In this document: positions 10,071 to 17,597 of the stretch, piece after piece
Layout: each line of letters opens with the position of its first letter
How positions within the stretch are numbered: the stretch's first letter is position 1
Assembly (NCBI RefSeq): GCF_016918935.1
Contig: NZ_JAFFOB010000015.1
Location: 372,001 to 436,000, forward strand
DNA: 64,000 bases
DNA from: Roseitranquillus sediminis
GTDB taxonomy: Bacteria; Pseudomonadota; Alphaproteobacteria; Rhodobacterales; Rhodobacteraceae
Reading direction: 5' to 3'
Translations under genes and position numbers: made by a program
The notes under the pieces: generated by a model
Databases searched by the model: none
The model's input: only the letters and a program-made list of their open reading frames with translations
What the model was told of the DNA's origin: nothing

Positions 10071-10393
10071 GCGGGCGGCGCGCGAGCTGGGCGATCATCG
10101 TTGTGGCGGCTGCGCTGGCGGCGTGCGTGCCCATCTCCCGCGAACAGGTCGCACGCGAAGCCGCGCGGGCGGCCGTGCAGCCGATCCTCGCCGACCGGTT
10201 TCCCGGGCTGCCGGTCCAGACCCTCACGGACTGCGTCATCGACAATGCTGCCGTGCCGGAGCTTTACGAGTTGGCCGAGACGACGCTCACCGGGCTGACG
10301 CCCTCGGCGATCGACCTCATGGTCGACATCGCCCGCAGGCCGGCCACACAACAATGCCTCGCGGCGCGCACATTCGGCGCCGCCGCGATCTGA
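10067..10393 (+). CDS. Second small predicted lipoprotein in the sdh operon
   Basis: A 108-residue protein starting with TTG, which overlaps the previous stop (TTGA). Its N-terminus is a short basic stretch, a hydrophobic helix and the lipobox LAAC (cysteine about residue 20), so it is probably membrane-anchored and periplasmic. The mature part is helical ([35 protein letters not shown]) with two further cysteines. It ends 10 nt before sdhB. No family is recognised. The tight coupling to sdhB suggests expression with complex II, but a role in assembling or holding the complex is only inference. Confidence 0.65.
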   Translation: MSGRRASWAIIVVAAALAACVPISREQVAREAARAAVQPILADRFPGLPVQTLTDCVIDNAAVPELYELAETTLTGLTPSAIDLMVDIARRPATQQCLAARTFGAAAI

Positions 10394-10403
10394 GGAGACG
10401 AAG

Positions 10404-11183
10404 ATGGTCCAACTGACGCTTCCCAAGAACAGCCGCATCCGCACCGGCAAGACGTGGCCGAAGCCGGAGGGCGCGACGAACGTGCGCAAGTTCCAGATCT
10501 ATCGCTGGAACCCCGACGACGGAGAGAACCCGCGCGTCGACACCTACTTCGTCGACATGGACACGTGCGGGCCGATGGTCCTCGACGCGCTCATCAAGAT
10601 CAAGAATGAGATCGACCCGACGCTGACCTTCCGCCGGTCGTGCCGCGAGGGGATCTGCGGTTCGTGCTCGATGAACATCGACGGGATCAACACGCTGGCC
10701 TGCATCTACGGGCTCGACGACATCAAGGGCGACATCAAGATCTATCCGCTGCCGCACATGCCGGTGGTCAAGGACCTGGTGCCGGACCTGACCCACTTCT
10801 ACGCCCAGCACGCGAGCGTCGAGCCCTGGCTCAGGACCGAGACCAACGAGCCGGCGAAGGAGTGGCGGCAGTCGATCGAGGACCGGCGCAAGCTCGACGG
10901 CTACTACGAGTGCATCATGTGCGCCTGCTGCTCGACCGCTTGCCCGTCCTACTGGTGGAACCAGGACCGGTTCCTGGGTCCGGCCGCGCTGCTGCACGCC
11001 TGGCGCTGGATCGACGACAGCCGGGACGAGGCGACGGGCGAGCGGCTGGACGACCTCGAGGATCCGTTCAAGCTCTACCGCTGCCACACGATCATGAACT
11101 GCGCCAAGACGTGCCCCAAGGGACTGAATCCGGCAAAGGCGATCGCCGAGATCAAGAAGATGATGGTCGATCGGGCGGTCTGA
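10404..11183 (+). CDS. sdhB: Succinate dehydrogenase iron-sulfur subunit
   Basis: The 259-residue electron-transfer subunit of complex II. All three cluster motifs are visible: the [2Fe-2S] ligands in [16 protein letters not shown] and the following TLAC, the [4Fe-4S] ligands in [16 protein letters not shown], and the [3Fe-4S]/[4Fe-4S] set in [28 protein letters not shown] ribosome-binding site precedes the ATG. The gene ends the operon and converges on the SulP transporter with only 4 nt between the stop codons. Confidence 0.98.
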   Translation: MVQLTLPKNSRIRTGKTWPKPEGATNVRKFQIYRWNPDDGENPRVDTYFVDMDTCGPMVLDALIKIKNEIDPTLTFRRSCREGICGSCSMNIDGINTLACIYGLDDIKGDIKIYPLPHMPVVKDLVPDLTHFYAQHASVEPWLRTETNEPAKEWRQSIEDRRKLDGYYECIMCACCSTACPSYWWNQDRFLGPAALLHAWRWIDDSRDEATGERLDDLEDPFKLYRCHTIMNCAKTCPKGLNPAKAIAEIKKMMVDRAV

Positions 11184-11187
11184 TCCG

Positions 11188-12975
11188 TCAGGTCGGCCGC
11201 CGCGCCGGCCGCTCCGGGAACGGCTGCGCGGGATCGAGATCCGGGCGCGCGCGCGCGTCCGCGTCCCGCGTCGTGTCGGGCGCGAGGTCGGCGAGCGCCT
11301 CGTGGTGGGAAAGATAGACGCCGCCGCTGAGGTGGCGGAGGAACTCGGTGCGGGCGAGGCGGTCCATCACCGGACCCTTCACCTCGCTGAGGTGCAGTCT
11401 GATGCCCGCGTCCTGCAGCCGGTGCATGATGAGCTCGAGGCTTTCGAGGGCGCTGGCGTCGATGCCGTTGACCGCGGCGCAATTCAGGACGACCTCGCGC
11501 ACCTCGGGCCGCGCGGCGACCTCGCGCTGGACGACGTCCTCGATGGCGCGGGCGTTGCCGAAATAGAGGCTCTCGTCGATGCGCAGGCTCAGGACCTGCG
11601 GCGCCGAGATCACGTCGTGCCGCAGGATGTTGCGGAAGTGGGCGGTGCCGGGGACCTGCCCCAGCACCGCAACGTGCGGCCGTGAGGTGCGCCAGAGATG
11701 CAGGAGCACGGAGATGGCGACGCCGGTCAGAATGCCGGCCTCGACCCCTCGGATCAGCGTGACGAGGATGGTGCCGGCGAGTGCGGCGAAGTCGAAGCGC
11801 GAATAGCTCCAGGTGCGGCGGAGCGCCCCGATGTCCACGAGGCTGAGCACCGCGACGATGATCGTGGCCGCCAGCACGGCGACCGGCAGGTGGTAGAGCA
11901 GGGGCGTGAGGAACAGCGACGCGGCCGCGATGCCGACGGCGGTGTAGGCGCCGGCGGCGGGGGTCTCGGCGCCCGCGTCGAAGTTGACGACGGAGCGGGC
12001 GAAGCCGCCGGTCACCGGGTAGCCGCCGGAAAAGGCGGCGGCCAGGTTGGCGGCGCCGAGGCCGATCAGTTCCTGGTCCGGGCGGATCGACTGGCGGCGC
12101 TTGGCGGCAAGGGTCTGCGCGACCGAGACCGACTCGACGAACCCGATGACCGAGATGAGAAGCGCGGCCGGCAGCAGCGCCGCCCAGAGCCCGAAGTCGA
12201 GCGGCGGCAGGGCGAGCGGTGGTAGCCCCTGCGGCACGTCGCCCACGACGGCGACTCCGGCCGCGCCGAGGTCGAGGAGGACGACAGCCAGGATCGAGAG
12301 GGCGACGGCGAGAACGGGACCGGTGCGGGCCAGCATCGCGGCAGCGCACGACGGCACGCCGATATGCCGAAGTGCGGCTCGGAGCCGGGAGCGCGCCCAG
12401 AAGAGGAACGCGGTCGCCGCAGCGCCCACCGCGAGCGTCGGCAGGTTCGTCTCGGGCAGCCCGTCGACGAGGGAGCGGGCGAGCTCGACCATCGTGTGGC
12501 CGCCCGCGTCGATGCCGAGGATGTGCCTGAGCTGGCTGGTGGCGATGAGGATGCCGGAGGCGGTGATGAAGCCCGAGATCACCGGATGCGACAGGAGGTT
12601 CGCGACGAAGCCGAGGCGGAAGAGCCCCATCGCAAGGAGGATGAGCCCCGACAGCAGAGCGAGCGCGATGGCGGCTACGAGGTACTCGCCGCTGCCGGGG
12701 ATGGCCACGGCGCCGGCGGCGGTGGCCGTCAGCAGCGAGACGACGGCGACCGGCCCTACGGCGAGGGTCCGGCTGGTGCCGAAGACGGCGTAGGCGACGA
12801 GCGGCAGGATCGAGGCGTAGAGGCCGACGACCGGCGGCAGCCCGGCCAGCATCGCGTAGGCGAGGGACTGAGGGATCAGCATAATCGTGACGATCAAGGC
12901 CGCCAGCAGGTCGGCGCTCAGCGTCCGACGGTCGTAGTGGCGGCCCCAGTCGAGGATCGGCAGGTAGCGGAGCAT
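11188..12975 (-). CDS. SulP family inorganic anion transporter with STAS domain
   Basis: A 595-residue SulP (SLC26-type) permease, usually sulfate or bicarbonate. The membrane domain starts with the family signature TIMLIPQSLAYAMLAGLPPVVGLYASI near residues 35-60 and continues with LIGLGAANLAAAFSGGYPVTGGFARSVVN. The cytoplasmic C-terminus (about residues 440-560) is a STAS domain with VLNCAAVNGIDASALESLE. It follows the persulfide-dioxygenase-like gene on the same strand across a 149-nt gap with two hairpins, so it may be read-through-dependent or separately transcribed. Export or uptake of sulfate arising from sulfide oxidation would fit, but is inference. Confidence 0.93.
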   Translation of the reverse strand: MLRYLPILDWGRHYDRRTLSADLLAALIVTIMLIPQSLAYAMLAGLPPVVGLYASILPLVAYAVFGTSRTLAVGPVAVVSLLTATAAGAVAIPGSGEYLVAAIALALLSGLILLAMGLFRLGFVANLLSHPVISGFITASGILIATSQLRHILGIDAGGHTMVELARSLVDGLPETNLPTLAVGAAATAFLFWARSRLRAALRHIGVPSCAAAMLARTGPVLAVALSILAVVLLDLGAAGVAVVGDVPQGLPPLALPPLDFGLWAALLPAALLISVIGFVESVSVAQTLAAKRRQSIRPDQELIGLGAANLAAAFSGGYPVTGGFARSVVNFDAGAETPAAGAYTAVGIAAASLFLTPLLYHLPVAVLAATIIVAVLSLVDIGALRRTWSYSRFDFAALAGTILVTLIRGVEAGILTGVAISVLLHLWRTSRPHVAVLGQVPGTAHFRNILRHDVISAPQVLSLRIDESLYFGNARAIEDVVQREVAARPEVREVVLNCAAVNGIDASALESLELIMHRLQDAGIRLHLSEVKGPVMDRLARTEFLRHLSGGVYLSHHEALADLAPDTTRDADARARPDLDPAQPFPERPARRPT

Positions 12976-13030
12976 CTCTCAGGTCGCTTGGATGAAGGGT
13001 TCCGGCGGGGTGGCCGAAAGGGGAGGGCGC

Positions 13031-13089
13031 CCGTCCGGGGCATCGAGCCCCGGACGGCGGCGCGCGCACGTCGGCGTGCCGGGCCGACG
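13031..13089 (-). terminator. Two adjacent hairpins between the persulfide hydrolase and sulP
   Basis: A perfect 11-bp stem (13031-13041 with 13047-13057, 5-nt loop) and a 7-bp stem (13069-13075 with 13083-13089) lie in the gap between two minus-strand genes. The first is followed on the minus strand by CCCTTT. They probably reduce transcription from the upstream operon into sulP or protect the upstream mRNA. Confidence 0.5.
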
Positions 13090-13124
13090 GCCGAAGCCAT
13101 GCGCGGCACTGGGCGGCATCCGGA

Positions 13125-14036
13125 TCAGAACCGGTCGACCGGCAGCTTGAGGTAGTGCCGCCCGTCGCTCTCGGCCTCGGGCAGTCGTCCGCCGCGGAGG
13201 TTGATCTGCAGCGCCGCCAGGATCCGGTCTGGCAGCGGCAGCGTGTCGTCGCGCTCGTTGCGGCGCCTGATCCAGTCCTCGCGGTTTGTGCCGTCCTTCA
13301 CGTGCCGGTTTCCGGCCTTGTGCTCGGCCACCGTCGCTTCCCACATCGGCTCATCGCGGCCGTCGGTTCCGTAGTCGTGGCCGACGAAGAGGCGCGTCTG
13401 GGGTGGCAGCGCCAGGATGTCCTGGATCGAATCCCAGAGCTGCTCGGTGTTGCCGCCCGGAAAGTCGGCCCGCGAGGTGCCAACGTCGGGCTGCATCAGC
13501 GTGTCATGGGTGAAGGCCGCGTCGCCGCAGACATAGGTGATGGAGCCGAGCGTGTGGCCGGGCGACAGCATCACCCTCGCCTCCAGGTTGCCGATCCGGA
13601 ACTTCTCACCCTCGGCGAAGAGGTGGTCGAAGTCGGCGTCGGGGTCAAAGGCTTCGGGCATGTGATAGATCTCGCGCCAGAGCTCGGCGATGTCATGGAC
13701 CTTCCGGCCGATTGCATTCGGGGCGCCCGTACGCTCTCTGAGATGCGCGGAGGCCATCACGTGATCGGCGTGCGGGTGGGTGTCGAGCACCCACTCCACC
13801 GTCAGACCGTTCTCGCGCACGAGATCGAGCACCTGGTCCATGCTCTCGGTCGAGAAGCGGTAGTGCTGCGGGTCGAAGTTCCACACAACGTCGATGAGCG
13901 CAGCCTTCTTCGTCTCGGGATCGGCGCAGATGTACTGGATGGATCCGGTGTCCGGCTCGTAGATGCCCCAGATGTCGGGGCTGCCCTCGCCGCGCGAGGG
14001 GGAATGGCGGACGACGCGCTCCTTGAGCTTGCTCAT
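13125..14036 (-). CDS. blh: MBL-fold hydrolase of the Blh/ETHE1 persulfide dioxygenase type
   Basis: A 303-residue metallo-beta-lactamase-fold protein. The metal motif HPHADH is at residues 87-92 (H87, H89, D91, H92), with further ligands in LSPGHTLGS and LFVGHDYG. This matches the ETHE1-like persulfide dioxygenases, non-heme iron enzymes that oxidise glutathione persulfide to sulfite. In Xylella and Agrobacterium the related Blh is encoded with YeeE/YedE proteins under BigR control (family knowledge), and the same set is found here. It lies 2 nt after the second YeeE/YedE gene. The substrate is inferred from family and context. Confidence 0.85.
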   Translation of the reverse strand: MSKLKERVVRHSPSRGEGSPDIWGIYEPDTGSIQYICADPETKKAALIDVVWNFDPQHYRFSTESMDQVLDLVRENGLTVEWVLDTHPHADHVMASAHLRERTGAPNAIGRKVHDIAELWREIYHMPEAFDPDADFDHLFAEGEKFRIGNLEARVMLSPGHTLGSITYVCGDAAFTHDTLMQPDVGTSRADFPGGNTEQLWDSIQDILALPPQTRLFVGHDYGTDGRDEPMWEATVAEHKAGNRHVKDGTNREDWIRRRNERDDTLPLPDRILAALQINLRGGRLPEAESDGRHYLKLPVDRF

Positions 14037-14038
14037 CG

Positions 14039-14473
14039 TTAGGCTCCTTTGGAAGTCAGGATCGGAAGGTTCTTGGCGTGCGAGCCGAGCCAGAGCCCGA
14101 CCAGCATCATCGGAAGGAAGACGAGGGTTCCCGGCGCGAGCAGCGGCAGCGCGGTCCAGGCAGGACCGGGGCAGAAGCCGCCGATGCCCCAGCCGATGCC
14201 GAAGACAGCGGCGCCGATAACGAGCGGGCGGTCGATGCCGGTACTGGTCGGGATGTCGAAGCGGTCGCCCAGCGCAGGTGACTCGAATCGCCAGACAAGG
14301 CGGTAGCCGATGAAGGCCGCCGCGACCGCGCCGCCCATGACAAAGGCGAGACTGGGGTCCCAGGTGCCGGCAAGATCGAGAAAGTTCAGCACCTTGGCTG
14401 GATTGGCCATGCCGGAGATCACAAGGCCGACGCCGAAGACGAGGCCGGAGGCGAACGCCATGAGGTTGCGCAT
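14039..14473 (-). CDS. YeeE/YedE family half-transporter (second of pair)
   Basis: A 144-residue membrane protein with four predicted helices. It carries the family segments SGLVFGVGLVISGMANPAKVLNFLDLAG and FGIGWGIGGFCPGPAW; the conserved cysteine in the latter (GGFCPGPA) is thought to handle thiosulfate or sulfane sulfur in this family. The ATG at 14473 overlaps the TGA of the preceding half-transporter (TGATG), so the two halves are likely made in equal amounts and may pair to form one channel. Confidence 0.88.
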   Translation of the reverse strand: MRNLMAFASGLVFGVGLVISGMANPAKVLNFLDLAGTWDPSLAFVMGGAVAAAFIGYRLVWRFESPALGDRFDIPTSTGIDRPLVIGAAVFGIGWGIGGFCPGPAWTALPLLAPGTLVFLPMMLVGLWLGSHAKNLPILTSKGA

Positions 14474-14931
14474 CAGAAGCCTCCCGTCACGTGGCGCAGG
14501 ATGAAGACGGTGACGAAGGCGGCTGCCATGAAGATCGCCACGGCGACGAGCGAGCGGCGCGAAAGGCGCGCGATGCCGCAGACGCCGTGGCCCGAGGTGC
14601 AACCGGAGCCCAGTCCGGTGCCGACGCCCACGAGCAGGCCGGCGAGCGCCATCCCGGAAAGGTTCTCCGACACGGTCTGCTCGATGGTGCCGCCTGTCAG
14701 CGCCACGGTCAGCGGCGCGGCGATGAGCCCGAGGATGAAGGCGAAGCGCCAGCCGCGGTCCGACGGCGCGCTACCCATCGGGACGACGGCGCCGAGGACG
14801 CCGTTGGTGATGCCGGCGATGCCCGCGATCCGGCCGAAGAGCGCCATCACCATGACTGCGCTGAGGCCGATGAGGATACCGCCGCCGAGCGACATCCAAG
14901 GCGTGAAGTCGGTGGGGGCGGCGGAATTCAT
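14473..14931 (-). CDS. YeeE/YedE family half-transporter (first of pair)
   Basis: A 152-residue membrane protein starting MNSAAPTDFTPWMSLGGGILIG. The segment GVGTGLGSGCTSGHGVCGIARLSRRS has the family's GSGCTSGHGVCG motif with two cysteines used in thiosulfate/sulfur transport (known from YeeE structures). It is the first gene of the minus-strand operon read from the bigR operator region, followed by its partner, the persulfide hydrolase and perhaps sulP. Confidence 0.9.
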   Translation of the reverse strand: MNSAAPTDFTPWMSLGGGILIGLSAVMVMALFGRIAGIAGITNGVLGAVVPMGSAPSDRGWRFAFILGLIAAPLTVALTGGTIEQTVSENLSGMALAGLLVGVGTGLGSGCTSGHGVCGIARLSRRSLVAVAIFMAAAFVTVFILRHVTGGF

Positions 14932-14991
14932 GCTCCCTCTCCTTCATTGCTGGGTGGCGGCGGGCGACTTGCCTCGGCCGTCGTTGCGATC

Positions 14992-15030
14992 TACATATTA
15001 GACGACACTGAATTAGTCAAGGCTAATATG
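14992..15030. promoter_or_regulatory. Palindromic BigR/SqrR-type operator with divergent promoter
   Basis: An AT-rich island in otherwise GC-rich DNA. CATATTAG (14994-15001) and CTAATATG (15023-15030) are perfect inverted copies, and an inner pair ATTAG (15012-15016)/CTAAT (15023-15027) also exists. On the minus strand TTGACT (15015-15020) and TATGTA (14992-14997) are spaced 17 nt, a plausible -35/-10 for the yeeE operon inside the palindrome. Repressor binding would block this promoter and, given the position just before bigR, its own gene. Confidence 0.7.
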
Positions 15031-15042
15031 GAAGGGCGTAGG

Positions 15043-15354
15043 ATGACCGATCCTGCGGTCGCGGCTCTGGAGGAGCGGGCGGAATATGTGGCGGACCGGC
15101 TGGCGCTGCTGGGCAATGCCAAGCGCCTGCTGATCCTCTGCAAGCTTGCCGAGCGCGAGATGTCGGTTGGCGCCATCCAAACTGCGGTCGGTCTGAGTCA
15201 GTCGGCGCTGAGCCAGCACCTCGCGCGGCTGCGCGAGGCGGGGATGGTCGCGACGCGGCGCGAGGCGCAGACGATCTACTATCGCATTGCCGACCCTGAG
15301 CTCGAGGTGCTGATGGGTGCGCTCTACGACACCTTCTGCCGCGACGTTTCCTGA
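15043..15354 (+). CDS. bigR: ArsR-family sulfide/persulfide-responsive repressor, BigR/SqrR type
   Basis: A 103-residue winged-helix ArsR repressor. The recognition region is VGAIQTAVGLSQSALSQHLARLREAGMV. Two cysteines, C33 (LILCKL) and C99 (TFCRDVS), are 66 residues apart, the same spacing as the redox pair C42/C108 of BigR and C41/C107 of SqrR, which form a tetrasulfide or disulfide and release DNA. The start at 15043 follows GGAAGG with good spacing; ATG 15028 lies inside the palindrome and is less likely. The gene is divergent from the yeeE/yedE-blh operon, matching the known BigR arrangement. Which name (BigR or SqrR) applies is not certain. Confidence 0.88.
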   Translation: MTDPAVAALEERAEYVADRLALLGNAKRLLILCKLAEREMSVGAIQTAVGLSQSALSQHLARLREAGMVATRREAQTIYYRIADPELEVLMGALYDTFCRDVS

Positions 15355-15358
15355 CGCG

Positions 15359-16075
15359 TCAGGAGAGGCCGAGCGCGCCGCGGATCTCGGCCAGCAGCGC
15401 CGGCGGCGTCGAGTGACGCAGCGCCTCGGGCCTCGCGATGGCGGGCGTGCCACGGATCCAGTCGCCGCCGGTGGCGCAGCGCAGCATGAAGTGGGCGAGG
15501 TCGCCGTGCCGGGTGCGGATCATGCCGCGCGGGATCACGTCTTCGGCCACCGTGTAGTCGCCGGTCGATGGCAGGTCGAGCAGCCAGCCGGGACGGACCG
15601 CGGTCCAGTCCACGCCCTCGGTCGCGCGCAGGACGCGCTCCATGTCGGCCATCTGGTCGAAGATCCGCATGAGCGATGGCATCGCGGCCGCCTGAAACCA
15701 AAGCGGCGCCTGCTGCCGGTTCGCGGCGAAGCTGGCCGAGATCACGACCAGCCGCTGCACGCCGGCGGACTTCATCGCCTGCGTGATTCTGAGAGCGCCC
15801 TCGGTGTAGAGTGGAGGCGGGCCGAGCGCTGTCATCGGCGACAGGCGCAGGCCGAGTGTCGAGACAACCGCGTCCACGCCCTGCATCAGCGGCACGAGAT
15901 CATCGTCGAGCACATCGGCCGTGGTCGTGGTCAATCGGTCGTGCGGCGGCAGATCCGGCGCGCGGCCCTTTTCCACGGCTCGGACGTGGTGACCTGAGTC
16001 GAGGGCCTGCCGCACCGCCTCGCGCCCGGTCTTGCCGCCCGCGCCCAAGATCAGGATGCGCTTGCTGTCCGTCAT
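15359..16075 (-). CDS. NAD(P)-binding SDR/NmrA-like oxidoreductase
   Basis: A 238-residue atypical short-chain dehydrogenase. It starts MTDSKRILILGAGGKTGREAV with the Rossmann GxGGxxG motif, then DAVVSTLGLR and a VQRLVVISASFAA strand. The classical YxxxK pair is not obvious, so it is more like the NAD(P)H-binding (BLVR-B/NmrA-like) group, with either flavin reductase-type or no catalytic activity. GGGGAG precedes the start. It converges on bigR with 4 nt between stop codons and lies 59 nt after the Gfo/Idh/MocA gene on the same strand. Confidence 0.75.
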   Translation of the reverse strand: MTDSKRILILGAGGKTGREAVRQALDSGHHVRAVEKGRAPDLPPHDRLTTTTADVLDDDLVPLMQGVDAVVSTLGLRLSPMTALGPPPLYTEGALRITQAMKSAGVQRLVVISASFAANRQQAPLWFQAAAMPSLMRIFDQMADMERVLRATEGVDWTAVRPGWLLDLPSTGDYTVAEDVIPRGMIRTRHGDLAHFMLRCATGGDWIRGTPAIARPEALRHSTPPALLAEIRGALGLS

Positions 16076-16134
16076 GCCGCCGCTCCCCTTGCCACCGAGG
16101 CGAACGTGCCGCGCTGGATCCGCGTTCCCCGCCG

Positions 16135-17100
16135 TCACCCCTCGCGCAGGGCGGCGTCGACCATGGCGATGGTCCCGCGGCTCCACTCCAGCGGGCATGG
16201 ATAGGGCGTGCCGTCGCGCGCGCTTCGACCGAACGCCTCGACCTGCAGGCGGTACTGCCGCTCCACCGTGAAGCGCCACAGCGACTCGGGGTGGCCGCTG
16301 CGCGTCAGGTGCACCTGCGCCTCGCTCGAGACGTTGGCGTTGAAGGGAGCGGTCAGGCGCAGGACGCCCCGCGTGCCGTGGAACACCATCTCCTGGTAGG
16401 GGTGCATCCGCATCGAGACGTAGCAGGTGAAGGTGAAGCCGGGGAACTGCGTCTGGACGTGGGCGGTCACGTCGACGCCCTCCCCCCTGGTCAGGACCGA
16501 TTGCAGCCGCTCGGGCTCGGCGCCGGTGACGTAGCGCGTGGCGCCGAACGGGTAGACGCCGATGTCGCGGAGGGCGCCGCCGGCGGTCTCGGCGCGGTTG
16601 CGGATGTTCTGCGGCTCGGCGCTGTTGTCGAAGCTGAAGCCGCCCTGGACGTGGCGCAGCTCGCCGATCGCACCGTCCTGAACCAGCGCGCGTGCGAACT
16701 GCCACTGCGGGTGGTGGACGATCATGAAGGCCTCGGCCGCCAGCCGCCCGGCCGTGTCGCGCGCGGCGATCAGCTGGTCGACCTCGGCCTCCTGCAGGGC
16801 GACCGGCTTCTCGGTCAGCACGTGCTTGCCGGCGGCGAGGGCCCGCAGCGTCCAGTCCACGTGCAGGTGGTTCGGCAGCGGGATGTAGACCGCGTCTATG
16901 TTCGGCGAGGCAAGCAGTGCCTCATAGCTGTCGTAAACGGCGATGCCGGGGACGAAGGCGCGGAAAGGCTCGGCCCGCGCCACATCTCGGGTGGCGATGG
17001 CGGCAAGTACCGCGTCATCTGCCTCGTGGATCGCCGGCCCCATGTGCTGGCGGGCGAATTTCGCCGCGCCGAGTATGCCCCATCGCAAGGGTTCGATCAT
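16135..17100 (-). CDS. Gfo/Idh/MocA family oxidoreductase
   Basis: A 321-residue NAD(P)-dependent oxidoreductase. The N-terminus MIEPLRWGILGAAKFARQ carries the Rossmann motif. The family motif AGKHVLTEKPVALQ (catalytic-loop lysine in EKP) is near residue 100, and GGALRDIGVYPFGATRY near residue 195 contains the conserved DIGVYP. Members oxidise sugars, inositols or trans-dihydrodiols; the substrate is not predictable here. GGAGGAG precedes the start. It is divergent from the ASCH-like gene across an inverted-repeat-bearing gap. Confidence 0.88.
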   Translation of the reverse strand: MIEPLRWGILGAAKFARQHMGPAIHEADDAVLAAIATRDVARAEPFRAFVPGIAVYDSYEALLASPNIDAVYIPLPNHLHVDWTLRALAAGKHVLTEKPVALQEAEVDQLIAARDTAGRLAAEAFMIVHHPQWQFARALVQDGAIGELRHVQGGFSFDNSAEPQNIRNRAETAGGALRDIGVYPFGATRYVTGAEPERLQSVLTRGEGVDVTAHVQTQFPGFTFTCYVSMRMHPYQEMVFHGTRGVLRLTAPFNANVSSEAQVHLTRSGHPESLWRFTVERQYRLQVEAFGRSARDGTPYPCPLEWSRGTIAMVDAALREG

Positions 17101-17184
17101 TCCGCTCCTCCGGATCCGCCTCGGCCGAAGCGAAGCAGACACGAGCCGCGTTTTGAAGGGGTCACGACCTGAAACCGGAGCGCC

Positions 17185-17229
17185 GGGGCACTTCCCGTCG
17201 AACCGCGCGGCGGTCTCGGGAATTGCCCC
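17185..17229. repeat. Imperfect 13-bp inverted repeat before the ASCH-like gene
   Basis: Positions 17185-17197 pair with 17217-17229 in 12 of 13 positions (single C/T mismatch) around a 19-nt loop. The repeat ends 28 nt before the ATG at 17258 in a divergent intergenic region. It could be an operator or a structured leader; it is not followed by a T-run. Confidence 0.45.
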
Positions 17230-17257
17230 CTCGACAGGCAGTTCAACGGAGGACCCG

Positions 17258-17560
17258 ATGCAGGAGATGACACTGGCCGAGCACCTGATCCAGGGCGCGG
17301 GCGACGGCCGCGTTGCGGCGGCGGTCTGGCATGGCCGGCACGAGGTGGAGACCGGGCCGATGCGGCTGAGGTCGCCGGACGGAAGCGTGGCGATCGAGGT
17401 CGCCGTGACGGACGTGCGCCACAAGCCGTTCTCGGAGGTCGACGACCGCGAGGCGCGCGACAGCGGAGAGGAAGACGCCGAGGCGCTGTGGCACGTGCTG
17501 AGCCGCGCCTATCCCAGCATGACGCGCAGCGACGAGGTGACGGTGGCGCTTCTCCGCTGA
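17258..17560 (+). CDS. Small ASCH-like domain protein
   Basis: A 100-residue protein. The arrangement, a strand-rich core (RVAAAVWHGRHEVETGPMRLRSPDG), then AVTDVRHKPFSEVDDREARDSG and a helix followed by SDEVTVALLR, resembles the ASCH domain, a PUA-like fold implicated in RNA binding or modified-nucleoside hydrolysis. ACGGAGGAC precedes the start at 17258. The family call is from pattern recognition only; function unknown. It converges on pepF with a hairpin between. Confidence 0.6.
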   Translation: MQEMTLAEHLIQGAGDGRVAAAVWHGRHEVETGPMRLRSPDGSVAIEVAVTDVRHKPFSEVDDREARDSGEEDAEALWHVLSRAYPSMTRSDEVTVALLR

Positions 17561-17569
17561 CAGGTGCGG

Positions 17570-17591
17570 CGCCCCGGCCGCGGCCGGGGCG
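17570..17591. terminator. Bidirectional hairpin between ASCH-like gene and pepF
   Basis: A perfect 10-bp palindromic stem (17570-17579 with 17582-17591) fills the 37-nt gap between convergent stop codons at 17560 and 17598. It lacks a strong U-tract on either side but is well placed to end both transcripts. Confidence 0.6.
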
Positions 17592-17597
17592 TCCGTC

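Noticed and set aside
8963-10393. The three extra genes in the sdh operon as a mobile insertion
   Set aside because: No flanking repeats, integrase or transposase, and no sharp change in composition is visible; gene overlaps suggest long residence.
11075-13069. A 664-codon minus-strand open frame overlapping sulP in another frame
   Set aside because: The SulP frame has the transporter signature and STAS domain, while this frame is Arg/Pro-rich and featureless.
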